Assembly: GCA_030607815.1 (NCBI GenBank) | Contig: JAUWJG010000048.1 | Span: forward strand, 1 to 6,631 | DNA from: Candidatus Bathyarchaeota archaeon | GTDB lineage: Archaea > Thermoproteota > Bathyarchaeia > RBG-16-48-13 > GCA-020355125 | Length of the DNA stretch: 6,631 nt | Reading direction: 5' to 3' | Part shown: piece by piece, positions 1 to 6,366 of the stretch | How the letters are laid out: each line of letters starts with the position of its first letter | How positions within the stretch are numbered: position 1 is the stretch's first letter | Notes under the pieces: generated by a model | Databases searched by the model: none | What the model saw: only the letters and a program-made list of their open reading frames with translations | What the model was told of the DNA's origin: nothing | Position numbers and translations under genes: made by a program

Positions 1-888
1 AATGCATTAGTCATTGAGAATGTAAGAATGTTTTTAGGTGAAATGAAAAAGTTAACTGCGGATGAACATGCTAAATCTGAGTTAGTCAAGAATTTAGCGC
101 CTTTAGCCGATGTATATGTGAATGATGGTTTTGCTGTAGCTCATAGAGCTCATGCTTCCATTGTTGGTTTTCCTACAGTTTTACCTAACGTGGTAGGAAG
201 AGTTTTAGAAAGGGAGCTCAAGGTTCTTGATAAAGTGAAGAAAGCTGAAGATAAACCCTGTATCTATGTGATGGGTGGAGCTAAAGCAGATGATGCAGCA
301 GCAATATCAGATTATGTCTTAGGTCATGGAACTGCGGATTATGTTCTAACAGGCGGTGTTATTGGTCAATTGTTCCTTTTTGCGCAAGGTGTGGATATTG
401 GAGATATTAATGTGAGATTTCTTGAAAAAAAGAAATTTGTTCAATACATACCTAAAATCAAAGAGTTATTCAAAAAATATAATGGAAAGATCTTGTTGCC
501 AGAAGACTTCGGAATAGATGTTAATGGTAAACGGAAAGATATTACTTTAGGCGATTTACCGACACAATATTCGATGTTTGACATTGGTTTAAAAACAGTT
601 AAAAAATACACAGAACTTCTAAAGACAGCAAAAATTATCGTGTTAAGTGGACCGATGGGTGTCTATGAACGAAAAGAGTTTATTTTAGGAACAAAAAGAA
701 TTTTTGAAGTTATAGCAAATAGTGATGTCTTTTCGGTAGTAGGCGGGGGTAACACTTTAGAAGCTGTTAAAAAACTTGGGTTATCTGAAAAGATATCCTA
801 CATTAGCACGGGTGGTGGAGCTCTTATGGAGTTTCTAACAGGAAAGATTCTTCCAGGAGTTAAAGCATTAGAGAAGCAGCCTCTGTAA
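1..888 (+). CDS. pgk: Phosphoglycerate kinase, 3' part (N-terminus outside the window)
   Basis: Phosphoglycerate kinase transfers a phosphate between 1,3-bisphosphoglycerate and ADP in cytoplasmic glycolysis/gluconeogenesis. The reading frame is open from base 1 and the first codons (NALVIENVR) match the internal LENVR segment of the family, so about 105-110 N-terminal residues are missing and 295 codons are visible. Landmarks in order: NDGFAVAHRAHAS (121-159) in the 3-phosphoglycerate-binding domain; GGAK (274-285); the interdomain region ending in MFDIGLKTV (about 577-603); SGPMGVYE (646-669); the nucleotide-binding loop GGGNT (742-756); and STGGGALMEFL near the C-terminus. The order and spacing fit the whole family. 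Two loop residues differ from the common bacterial/eukaryotic form: SGP in place of NGP, and GGGNT in place of GGGDT. Variation in these loops may be normal in archaeal enzymes. The gene ends in TAA followed by a T-rich tract. The first ATG inside the window (28) is internal and is not the start. Confidence 0.95.
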   Translation, partial: NALVIENVRMFLGEMKKLTADEHAKSELVKNLAPLADVYVNDGFAVAHRAHASIVGFPTVLPNVVGRVLERELKVLDKVKKAEDKPCIYVMGGAKADDAAAISDYVLGHGTADYVLTGGVIGQLFLFAQGVDIGDINVRFLEKKKFVQYIPKIKELFKKYNGKILLPEDFGIDVNGKRKDITLGDLPTQYSMFDIGLKTVKKYTELLKTAKIIVLSGPMGVYERKEFILGTKRIFEVIANSDVFSVVGGGNTLEAVKKLGLSEKISYISTGGGALMEFLTGKILPGVKALEKQPL

Positions 889-910
889 TTTTTTACATTT
901 TTTTATTTAA
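886..910 (+). terminator. T-rich terminator after pgk
   Basis: Directly at the pgk stop codon the plus strand reads as two T runs (six T at about 889-894 and seven T at about 898-904), with no clear hairpin before them. U-rich tracts without stems are the usual archaeal termination signal, so this probably separates pgk from the gatCAB unit. Assigned by composition and position only. Confidence 0.5.
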
Positions 911-935
911 ACATATAGATTACCCGTTTTGTTAA

Positions 936-975
936 AAATAAGTTTTAAAATGATGGCGTTAAAATATAATAGGAT
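936..975 (+). promoter_or_regulatory. Possible promoter region of gatCAB
   Basis: The 91-nt gap between pgk and gatC is very AT-rich and holds several TATA-like strings: a TTTTAAAA-type element at about 943-950 and AAAATATAAT at about 961-970. An archaeal TATA box sits about 25 bp before the transcript start, so the first would start transcription near 970-977, giving a nearly leaderless gatC mRNA. The second lies too close to the ATG to serve it. I cannot choose firmly in such AT-rich sequence. Confidence 0.25.
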
Positions 976-979
976 ATAC

Positions 980-1279
980 ATGGAAAAAGTTTCAAAGAAA
1001 ATTACTAAGAAGGAAGTTGAGCATATAGCTTGGTTGGCTAAGATTGAGCTAACTGAAGATGAGAAAAATCTTTTTACAGAACAATTTAATTCTATATTAG
1101 AGTATTTCCAAGTTATTGATGAAGTTGCGACGGATAAGGTTCTGCCATCATTTCACGCTGTAGATCTAACAGGTGTACTTCGAGAAGATATTGTAGAACC
1201 CTCTCTTTCCAGAGAAAAAGCTCTTGCAAACGCTTCCAAAAAGGATAAAGGGTTTTTCAAATCGCCTAAAATCTTTTGA
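980..1279 (+). CDS. gatC: Asp/Glu-tRNA amidotransferase subunit C (GatC)
   Basis: GatC is the small subunit that wraps around and stabilises GatA in the GatCAB amidotransferase, which makes Asn-tRNA(Asn) (and in some organisms Gln-tRNA(Gln)) by amidating misacylated tRNA. At 99 residues it has the usual family length. The family pattern is present: ITKKEVEHIAWLAKIELTEDE in the N-terminal helix, an F..QFNSILEYF helix, the proline and histidine of VLPSFHAVD, an R-[ED]-D turn (REDIVEP), REKALANA, and the C-terminal tail GFFKSPKIF. I chose ATG 980 rather than the in-frame TTG at 929, because the family homology begins just after residue 1, a weak AGGAT element precedes it at 971-975, and the 17 extra residues resemble nothing. 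First gene of the gatCAB unit, 10 nt before gatA. Confidence 0.93.
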   Translation: MEKVSKKITKKEVEHIAWLAKIELTEDEKNLFTEQFNSILEYFQVIDEVATDKVLPSFHAVDLTGVLREDIVEPSLSREKALANASKKDKGFFKSPKIF

Positions 1280-1284
1280 AGTGA
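1278..1284 (+). promoter_or_regulatory. Ribosome binding site of gatA
   Basis: GAAGTGA overlaps the last two bases of the gatC stop codon and lies 5 nt before ATG 1290. It is a near match to the archaeal Shine-Dalgarno GGAGGTGA. It supports ATG 1290 over the in-frame TTG at 1224 inside gatC and over the GTG at 1281, and suggests translational coupling to gatC. Confidence 0.5.
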
Positions 1285-1289
1285 ATCAT

Positions 1290-2753
1290 ATGAAAAAACC
1301 ACATAGTCTTTCTGCAAAAGAGATTATTGAGAAAGTTCGAGGAGGAGAATTAAAGGCCGAAGATTGTGTACTCTCCATCTTTAATAGAATCGAGGAGGTT
1401 GAAGGGCGAATTCATGCTTATGTTACTCTTACGAAAGAGCTGGCTCTCCAAAAAGCAAGGAAAATAGATGCTAAAGTGAAAAACGGGGAAGTCTTAGGAC
1501 GTCTTCCCGGTGTTTGTATAGCTTTAAAAGATAATCTCTGTACTGAAGGCATCTTAACTTCGTGTTCATCCCGGATTCTTGATGGGTTTATTCCGCCATA
1601 TAATGCAACTGTAGTAAATCTTCTCTTGAAGGAGGATGCCATTATAATCGGTAAGACAAACATGGATGAATTTGCGATGGGTTCTTCAACGGAGACAAGT
1701 TATTTCGGAGCTACAAAGAATCCATGGGATTCTTCTCGGGTTCCAGGTGGATCATCAGGAGGTAGTGCAGCTGCAGTATCTGCTGAAGAAGCTGTATTAG
1801 CTTTAGGCAGTGATACAGGGGGGTCCGTTAGATGCCCAGCTAGTTTCTGTTCAATTGTAGGTTTAAAACCAACATATGGTCTTGTGAGCAGATATGGTCT
1901 AATTGCATATGCTAACAGCCTAGATCAAATTGGTCCCCTTTCAAGAAATGTTTACGATTGCGCTTTGTTATTGAATGTTTTAGCGAGTTATGATCCGAAA
2001 GATAACACTTCAATTCGAGTTCCATCTCAGGATTATACACAATTCTTAGTTGATGATATTTCAGATCTAAAGATTGGAATACCTAAGGAGTTTTTTGGGG
2101 AGGGAATTGATGAGAGAGTTTCGAAAATTATCTGGGAGAGTATATACACTTTGGAAAAGTTGGGTGCCACATATGAAGAATTATCCCTTCCTACACTCAG
2201 GTATACTTTAGCCACATACTACTTGATTGCCATGTCCGAAGCGAGCTCTAATTTAGCTCGATATGACGGAATACGATATGGATATTCAATAGATTATGAT
2301 TCAAAGAATTGGAATGAAGTCTACTCAAAAAATAGAAGAATAGGATTCGGTTCAGAAGTGAAAAGGCGCATAATATTGGGTACATATGCTCTATCAACAG
2401 GTTATTACGAAGAATATTATCTTAAAGCACTTAAAGTTAGAACATTAATAAGAGATGATTTCAATAAAGCTTTCAAAAAATTTGATGTATTAGTAGGACC
2501 AACAATGCCAATTCCCCCATTTAAAATCGGAGAAAAAATCACGGATCCTCTTTCATTATACTTAACTGATCTCTTAACGGTTCCAGTTAATCTAATAGGT
2601 TCACCGGCTATATCTGTGCCATGTGGATTTGTTGATGATATGCCTATCGGAATGCAAATAATTTCTCCAGCTCTTAGAGAAGATCTATTATTGAAAGTAG
2701 CTCATATCCATGAACAGAATAACAAATTCAAAGATTATGCCCCAAAATTATGA
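1290..2753 (+). CDS. gatA: Asp/Glu-tRNA amidotransferase subunit A (GatA, amidase)
   Basis: GatA is the glutaminase subunit of GatCAB. It hydrolyses glutamine and passes ammonia through a channel to GatB. The 487-residue length is typical. The amidase-signature Ser-cisSer-Lys triad is complete: Lys80 in ALKDN, Ser155 in the glycine/serine-rich PGGSSGGSAAA loop, and Ser179 in GSDTGGS; each lies one residue after the S. aureus GatA equivalents (Lys79, Ser154, Ser178). Other hallmarks follow: GLKPTYGLVSRYGLIAYANSLDQIGP (residues 191-216), then the substrate-side region with YY..YYLKA.KVRTLI..DF and DVLVGPTMP, then PVNLIGSPAISVPCGF near the C-terminus. These features separate it from generic amidases, as does its position between gatC and gatB. 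The residue after Ser-Val-Arg is Cys182, where Gln or Asn is common; I would not read function into this. Ends 41 nt before gatB. Confidence 0.96.
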   Translation: MKKPHSLSAKEIIEKVRGGELKAEDCVLSIFNRIEEVEGRIHAYVTLTKELALQKARKIDAKVKNGEVLGRLPGVCIALKDNLCTEGILTSCSSRILDGFIPPYNATVVNLLLKEDAIIIGKTNMDEFAMGSSTETSYFGATKNPWDSSRVPGGSSGGSAAAVSAEEAVLALGSDTGGSVRCPASFCSIVGLKPTYGLVSRYGLIAYANSLDQIGPLSRNVYDCALLLNVLASYDPKDNTSIRVPSQDYTQFLVDDISDLKIGIPKEFFGEGIDERVSKIIWESIYTLEKLGATYEELSLPTLRYTLATYYLIAMSEASSNLARYDGIRYGYSIDYDSKNWNEVYSKNRRIGFGSEVKRRIILGTYALSTGYYEEYYLKALKVRTLIRDDFNKAFKKFDVLVGPTMPIPPFKIGEKITDPLSLYLTDLLTVPVNLIGSPAISVPCGFVDDMPIGMQIISPALREDLLLKVAHIHEQNNKFKDYAPKL

Positions 2754-2794
2754 TGTTATTGATGAATTTGTGATTTTACTGGAAGCGATAAACG

Positions 2795-4255
2795 ATGGCA
2801 AATAATACACTAAATAAAAACGTGAAAATTGGACTTGAGATCCATTGCCAACTTACCAACCTAAACACTAAGTTATTTTGTAGTTGTTCAGCGGATTATA
2901 GGGGTAAACCATCGAATACACATCTTTGTCCAGTCTGTCTGGGTATTCCCGGTTCATTACCAGTAGGAAATAAAGATGCAGTTAAAGATGCGATCTTAGT
3001 AGCCCTTGCGTTAGAGTCCAAAATCATGAATAGACTCGTTTTCTTCAGGAAGAACTATTTCTATCCAGATATGCCTAAGAATTTCCAGATTTCTCAGTAC
3101 GATAAAGCTGGTGGAGTTCCTATAGCTATCGGAGGTCATGTCACTATACAGGCGGGTAATCGTAAGAAAAAGGTTGAGATAACTAGAATACAAATAGAAG
3201 AGGATCCAGCGAAACTTCTTCACCAGGGATCGATTGATATTTCACCTTACACTCTGGTAGATTATAATCGGGCGGGTATAGCTCTTTTAGAGATTGTTAC
3301 AGAACCATGTTTAAAGTCCCCCAAAGAGGCTAGAATTTTCCTTCAGAAACTCAGAGCCATTCTCGAACATTTAGGAGTGTCAGATGGTAAACTTGAGGGT
3401 GCAATGAGATGTGATGCAAATATTTCCCATATTGGTGGAGACCGTGTAGAGATAAAAAATATATCTTCCTTTAAAGAAGTTGAAAGAGCATTAACTTTTG
3501 AGATAGTTCGCCAGAAATCTTTACTTTCTAGAGGCATAAAAATTAAAATGGAGACTAGACATTGGGATGATGTTAGAAAACTTACGATTTCTCTACGTAC
3601 TAAGGAAAAGGAACAGGATTATAGATATTTCCCTGAACTAGACATTGTCCCCATAACCATCTTAAAAGAAGAAATTGAGAAATTAAGGCGGAAGATGCCT
3701 GAACTTCCAGATGCAAGATGGACGAGGTTCATGGAAAAATATAAACTTCCGACTTATGATGCGGGAGTATTGACAAATAATAAAGCCTTAGGTGATTTCT
3801 TTGAGGAATGTGTAAAAATTTATCCATATCCCAAAAAAGTCAGTAATTGGATCATGACAGATCTTCAACGGTGGCTACATGAGAAGAATGTTGAGATTTC
3901 TAAGTCTAAAATTACACCTCAAGCTCTCGTAAGTATGATCCGTCTCATTGATAAGGGAATTATCAGTGGGAAAATCGCAAAAAGAGTTCTCCCAGAACTA
4001 ATTATAACCGGAAAGTCTCCCGAAGAGATCGTTGAAGAGCAGCAACTATTAAGAATCTCTTCCCGACGAGAAATAGAAAAGTTAGCCGATAAAGTTCTTG
4101 AAAATAATCCTCAGGCTGTTAAAGATGCATTAGTTGATGAGAAAGCAGTTCATTATCTTGTCGGTCAACTGATGAAACTCTCAAAAGGAAAAGCTGATCC
4201 ACAATTATCAAATGAGATAATGAAAGAAAAATTGAAGAGCTTCCTGAATAAGTAG
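2795..4255 (+). CDS. gatB: Asp/Glu-tRNA amidotransferase subunit B (GatB)
   Basis: GatB binds the misacylated tRNA, phosphorylates the side-chain carboxylate with ATP and amidates it with ammonia from GatA. The 486-residue product carries the kinase-domain start IGLEIH (Glu15 and His17 at the metal/ATP site in family structures). A four-cysteine set (Cys29, Cys31, and Cys45/Cys48 in CPVC) could hold zinc. Next come RKNYFYPDMPKNFQISQYD, MRCDANIS, RVEIKNISSFKEVERAL and DYRYFPELD. The helical/YqeY-like tail (about 340-486) includes ISGKIAKRVLPE and LVGQLMKLSKGKADPQL. GatE, the archaeal paralogue used with GatD, has an inserted AspRS-like domain; none is seen here, and the gatC-gatA context also says GatB. 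A GGAAG element at 2781-2785 precedes the ATG by 9 nt. As archaea generally make Gln-tRNA with GatDE, I infer this complex serves Asn-tRNA. Confidence 0.95.
   Translation: MANNTLNKNVKIGLEIHCQLTNLNTKLFCSCSADYRGKPSNTHLCPVCLGIPGSLPVGNKDAVKDAILVALALESKIMNRLVFFRKNYFYPDMPKNFQISQYDKAGGVPIAIGGHVTIQAGNRKKKVEITRIQIEEDPAKLLHQGSIDISPYTLVDYNRAGIALLEIVTEPCLKSPKEARIFLQKLRAILEHLGVSDGKLEGAMRCDANISHIGGDRVEIKNISSFKEVERALTFEIVRQKSLLSRGIKIKMETRHWDDVRKLTISLRTKEKEQDYRYFPELDIVPITILKEEIEKLRRKMPELPDARWTRFMEKYKLPTYDAGVLTNNKALGDFFEECVKIYPYPKKVSNWIMTDLQRWLHEKNVEISKSKITPQALVSMIRLIDKGIISGKIAKRVLPELIITGKSPEEIVEEQQLLRISSRREIEKLADKVLENNPQAVKDALVDEKAVHYLVGQLMKLSKGKADPQLSNEIMKEKLKSFLNK
4222..4231 (-). terminator. Candidate U-rich terminator of the PAP2 transcript, inside gatB
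   Basis: Read on the minus strand this is TTTTTCTTTC, about 32 nt beyond the PAP2 stop codon and antisense to the last codons of gatB. It is the first pyrimidine/T-rich tract a transcript from the PAP2 side meets. Position and composition only. Confidence 0.25.
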
Positions 4256-4262
4256 GACGGCT

Positions 4263-4964
4263 TTAAAATGGGACAAAGTTAGATACGAAATCTATTATTC
4301 TTTTTTCCTGTTTCAATGTGATTTTACCGATAGTCCACCCTAAAATAGCTCCAAAAAAAACATCTAGAGGATAGTGTATTCCCAAATAAAGTCGACTAAA
4401 GGCGACAAGTAAAGAGAGTAAATAGAGACATGAAGAAAACAGAGATAACTTCCGTGTTACCACAGCAGAAAAAACGAAAAGTCTTGTTGAATGACCACTT
4501 GGAAAACTTGTCCCCAATTCATTTATAAATGGTATAATTGTAGGAAGTGTTAAAAATGGTCGAGGTCTTGAAATAAGTTCCTTTAAGAGAAAAATAGCAA
4601 TCGTTCCGATTAATAATGAGATAATAATTAGAATAGATTCTTTTTTATAACCAAAAAAATAGAAAAGAAGTGAAAATAATATAACAACTGAAACTCTACC
4701 CATTTGTGTTACGACAAAAAAGATTGTATTGAGAAGAGGATTTGTTAGAGCAGGATTAATCTGAACAAGTAGTGAAGCATCTAAAGAAGAAATCCATGAA
4801 GGGAAGACATCTTCACGCGGCAAAATAGTCGTGGTATTTGTGACCTCATAAATATATTCAAGGAGCAGGGTAGATCCAACAAAGAAGATAATTAGCAGAA
4901 TTTTATTCAGATAAAAATGTTTATGAACAGTTTTCTTATCATCTTCCATTTTTTTATCCAGCAT
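4263..4964 (-). CDS. PAP2-superfamily membrane phosphatase
   Basis: Integral membrane phosphatase of the PAP2 (type 2 phosphatidic acid phosphatase) superfamily, which removes phosphate from lipid phosphates or polyprenyl pyrophosphates at the membrane surface. All three catalytic motifs are intact in the 233-residue product: KX6RP (Lys128 to Arg135-Pro136), PSGH (155-158, catalytic-site His158) and SRX5HX3D (Ser190-Arg191 to His197 and Asp201). About six hydrophobic segments are visible (roughly 20-37, 78-87, 91-105, 110-127, 163-189 possibly as two, and 199-215), with a charged N-terminus and no separate signal peptide. The start is taken as ATG 4964, after a GGGG stretch; ATG 4949 (Met6) is an alternative. 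It begins 13 nt after trmI on the same strand, so it is probably cotranscribed. The substrate cannot be told from sequence; archaeal lipid or dolichyl pyrophosphate recycling is a guess. Confidence 0.88.
   Translation of the reverse strand: MLDKKMEDDKKTVHKHFYLNKILLIIFFVGSTLLLEYIYEVTNTTTILPREDVFPSWISSLDASLLVQINPALTNPLLNTIFFVVTQMGRVSVVILFSLLFYFFGYKKESILIIISLLIGTIAIFLLKELISRPRPFLTLPTIIPFINELGTSFPSGHSTRLFVFSAVVTRKLSLFSSCLYLLSLLVAFSRLYLGIHYPLDVFFGAILGWTIGKITLKQEKRIIDFVSNFVPF
4298..4308 (+). terminator. Candidate U-rich terminator of gatCAB, inside the PAP2 gene
   Basis: The first T-rich tract after the gatB stop codon (TTCTTTTTTCC, with six consecutive T at 4301-4306) lies 42 nt downstream. It falls within the 3' end of the convergent PAP2 gene. 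It could end the gatCAB transcript in the archaeal stem-less manner; no dedicated intergenic terminator is possible in the 7-bp gap. Confidence 0.3.
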
Positions 4965-4977
4965 GCCCCATAATTTG

Positions 4978-5802
4978 TTAAAAAAGTGGTTTCAAATCAT
5001 TGCTTTTTTTAAAAGCCTTCCTAGCGTATGTGATATATCCTGAATGACCATGCATCAATGTTTCTGGTCGGGTTGCCCCTTCTTTAACCCTTATCTTCCG
5101 CATAATGCACTCAATGGTCACAATACCGACAAATTCATTTTTCTCTAATTCAATGACAGTCTTAACAACCTGCTCAATTGTTGGACTGAAAGAAACGATG
5201 CATCCACTTCCTCTTAAAGCCGTATAAGCTCTTTGTATAACAAGCCAAGGAGTTGCTAAATCAAGAATGACTGCGTCAAGGTTACTCTCAAATATTCCAG
5301 AGATTATGTCTTTATTTTTCAACTCCACATATTCTAAGACATGCGCTTTCTTCAAATTCTTTCGAGCTTTTGGTAAGAATTCCTCTCTTACTTCGTAACT
5401 ATATACTCTGCCATTTGGTTTAACATAATGAGCAAGAGCACATGTTAACGCCCCACTTCCAGTTCCTGCTTCCACAACTCTACTACCTGGACCAATGTTT
5501 GAATAAACTACAATTAAAGCTATGTCTTTGGGGTAGATAATCTGCGTTGAGCGGCGGGCTTTCTTAATATAATCGTAAATTGTTGGTTTTAGAGCAACAA
5601 ACTCGTAACCAAGGCTGCTTAAAACTTTCTTGCCATATTTCTTCCCAATTAAATCCTCGTTTTGAATGAATCCTTTATGGGTATGGAGTTTCTCTCCCTT
5701 CTTAATATTAATTAAAAAAGTTCTTTTTGTATCTAAAAGAAAGAGAACATCGCTGCCCTCTTGAATAATATTTTCATCGATTATATCGGAATGTTCTATC
5801 AA
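4978..5802 (-). CDS. trmI: tRNA (adenine-N1)-methyltransferase, TrmI family
   Basis: SAM-dependent methyltransferase that makes m1A in the tRNA T-loop (position 58, and also 57 in archaea, where m1A57 leads to 1-methylinosine). The 274-residue product has the TrmI layout. A small N-terminal beta domain (about 15-75) contains HTHKGFIQNEDLIGKKYG, then a conserved linker ending in QIIYPKDIA (87-95). The Rossmann-fold domain has motif I EAGTGSGALT (111-120), SYEVREEF (135-142), and motif IV DLATPW (181-186), where DLPEPW is more usual. The C-terminal family signature RPETLMHGHSGYITYARK lies at 245-262. Translation must start at TTG 5802: the frame has a TGA at 5811-5809 just upstream, no ATG or GTG before the conserved EGSDVLFL segment, and a good GTGATC ribosome binding site. 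A BRE/TATA-like element lies about 50-60 nt upstream. It is the first gene of a pair with the PAP2 gene. Confidence 0.9.
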   Translation of the reverse strand: MIEHSDIIDENIIQEGSDVLFLLDTKRTFLINIKKGEKLHTHKGFIQNEDLIGKKYGKKVLSSLGYEFVALKPTIYDYIKKARRSTQIIYPKDIALIVVYSNIGPGSRVVEAGTGSGALTCALAHYVKPNGRVYSYEVREEFLPKARKNLKKAHVLEYVELKNKDIISGIFESNLDAVILDLATPWLVIQRAYTALRGSGCIVSFSPTIEQVVKTVIELEKNEFVGIVTIECIMRKIRVKEGATRPETLMHGHSGYITYARKAFKKSNDLKPLF

Positions 5803-5806
5803 ATCT

Positions 5807-5812
5807 GATCAC
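5807..5812 (-). promoter_or_regulatory. Ribosome binding site deciding the TTG start of trmI
   Basis: On the minus strand GTGATC lies 4 nt before TTG 5802. It pairs with the GAUCAC portion of the archaeal 16S rRNA 3' end (the full complement is GGAGGTGATC). A site this close fits the register of the downstream half of the Shine-Dalgarno sequence, and supports the unusual start codon. Confidence 0.5.
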
Positions 5813-5850
5813 ATTACATCTTTTTTCTGGATATACTAATAATTTTAATC

Positions 5851-5864
5851 ATTAATAGGTTTCG
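5851..5864 (-). promoter_or_regulatory. BRE/TATA-like promoter of trmI-PAP2
   Basis: The minus strand reads CGAAACCTATTAAT, close to the archaeal BRE (CGAAA) plus TATA-box arrangement. A start about 25 bp downstream falls near 5825-5830, at the A-rich stretch before the ribosome binding site, leaving a leader of about 25 nt. Pattern match only. Confidence 0.4.
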
Positions 5865-5883
5865 TATTGATTATCTTGAATAG

Positions 5884-6270
5884 AAAATAGGAAGAAGCAG
5901 AATAATCTTTACAATAAATGCTTTACTTCCAGTATTCATGATTTTGGGGTATCTAGTGTATTTAGATTAAGTCTAAGAACATAAGTGGCGAATGTTAATG
6001 GTGTATTAGAAATCATAAACATTGTTGCAGAGTCAATTGTAAACTTGATTGAAAATGCGCTAATTTGGAATATTTCATAAAAAAAAAGAGATTATAATTT
6101 ATAGAGTCTTTGGTACATTTGTAGATACAAGAGTAATTACTTTCATTGTATGGGGATACTTGTCTTTTATCTTTCATAGTACATTAGAATTTGGTTTATT
6201 CTATATCTTAGCGGGATAAATGATAGCTATATACATTTTAGGAATTATATTAGAAGAAACAGTATGCTAA
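5884..6270 (+). pseudogene. Decayed small membrane protein, two tandem DUF2061-like units
   Basis: No intact ORF exists here, but three plus-strand pieces read like one membrane protein. Piece A (5884-5970) holds RIIFTINALLPVFMILGYL and ends at TAA. Piece B (5985-6080, another frame) has IVAESIVNLIENALIW and ends at TAA. Piece C (6079-6270, the frame of A) starts KKKEIIIYRVFGTFVDTRV, continues with two hydrophobic stretches, is broken by TAA 6217-6219, and ends ILGIILEETVC. Removing the single T6078 before a nine-A run joins B to C as ...WNISKKKEIII. A and the start of C align to each other, as do the ends of B and C, at a spacing of about 200 bp, so the ancestor probably had two units of about 67 residues. 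The YRVFGT..DT motif of unit two resembles DUF2061, a small membrane domain of unknown function; this family call is from memory. Frame 0 past 6258 (to TGA 6362) may be further remnant. Sequencing error could explain one lesion, hardly all. Confidence 0.5.
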
Positions 6271-6339
6271 AGCAGCATAATAAGAACATAAAAATGTCTC
6301 TTTTTAGAAATTTTGAGGATAAATATTTCCTGATGATGC

Positions 6340-6351
6340 AAGAGAAAAATT
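6340..6351 (-). terminator. T-rich stretch after the eL41-like ORF
   Basis: On the minus strand, 16 nt past the stop codon, the sequence reads AATTTTTCTCTT, preceded by another short T/C-rich run (ACTTTTCCC). It is a plausible stem-less archaeal terminator for the small gene. Composition only, in an AT-rich neighbourhood. Confidence 0.35.
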
Positions 6352-6366
6352 GGGAAAAGTGAGAAA

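Noticed and set aside
929..979. 17-residue N-terminal extension of GatC from TTG 929
   Set aside because: No family similarity and no ribosome binding site; ATG 980 gives the standard GatC length.
1418..1663. 81-codon minus-strand ORF inside gatA
   Set aside because: Lies antisense to strongly conserved GatA codons, resembles no family I know and has no ribosome binding site; a shadow frame.
3011..3537. Two minus-strand ORFs (70 and 64 codons) inside gatB, and one of 60 codons inside gatA (2033-2215)
   Set aside because: Antisense shadows of conserved GatB and GatA sequence, without recognisable domains or start signals.
5962..5976. Inverted repeat TTAGA-N5-TCTAA
   Set aside because: Five-bp AT-rich arms within the decayed gene, no T run after it, not a convincing terminator or operator.
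6294..6362. 22-codon plus-strand ORF beginning MSLFRNFEDKYF
   Set aside because: Too short and unrecognised, with no ribosome binding site. More likely the last remnant of the decayed membrane gene, since its frame is open back across the end of that gene.
5810..6366. Possible tRNA, other structured RNA or CRISPR-like repeats in the gene-poor stretch
   Set aside because: I found no cloverleaf, no T-loop GGTTCGA-like motif, no GC-rich stems as expected of a structured RNA, and no regularly spaced repeats. The stretch is explained better by the broken membrane gene.
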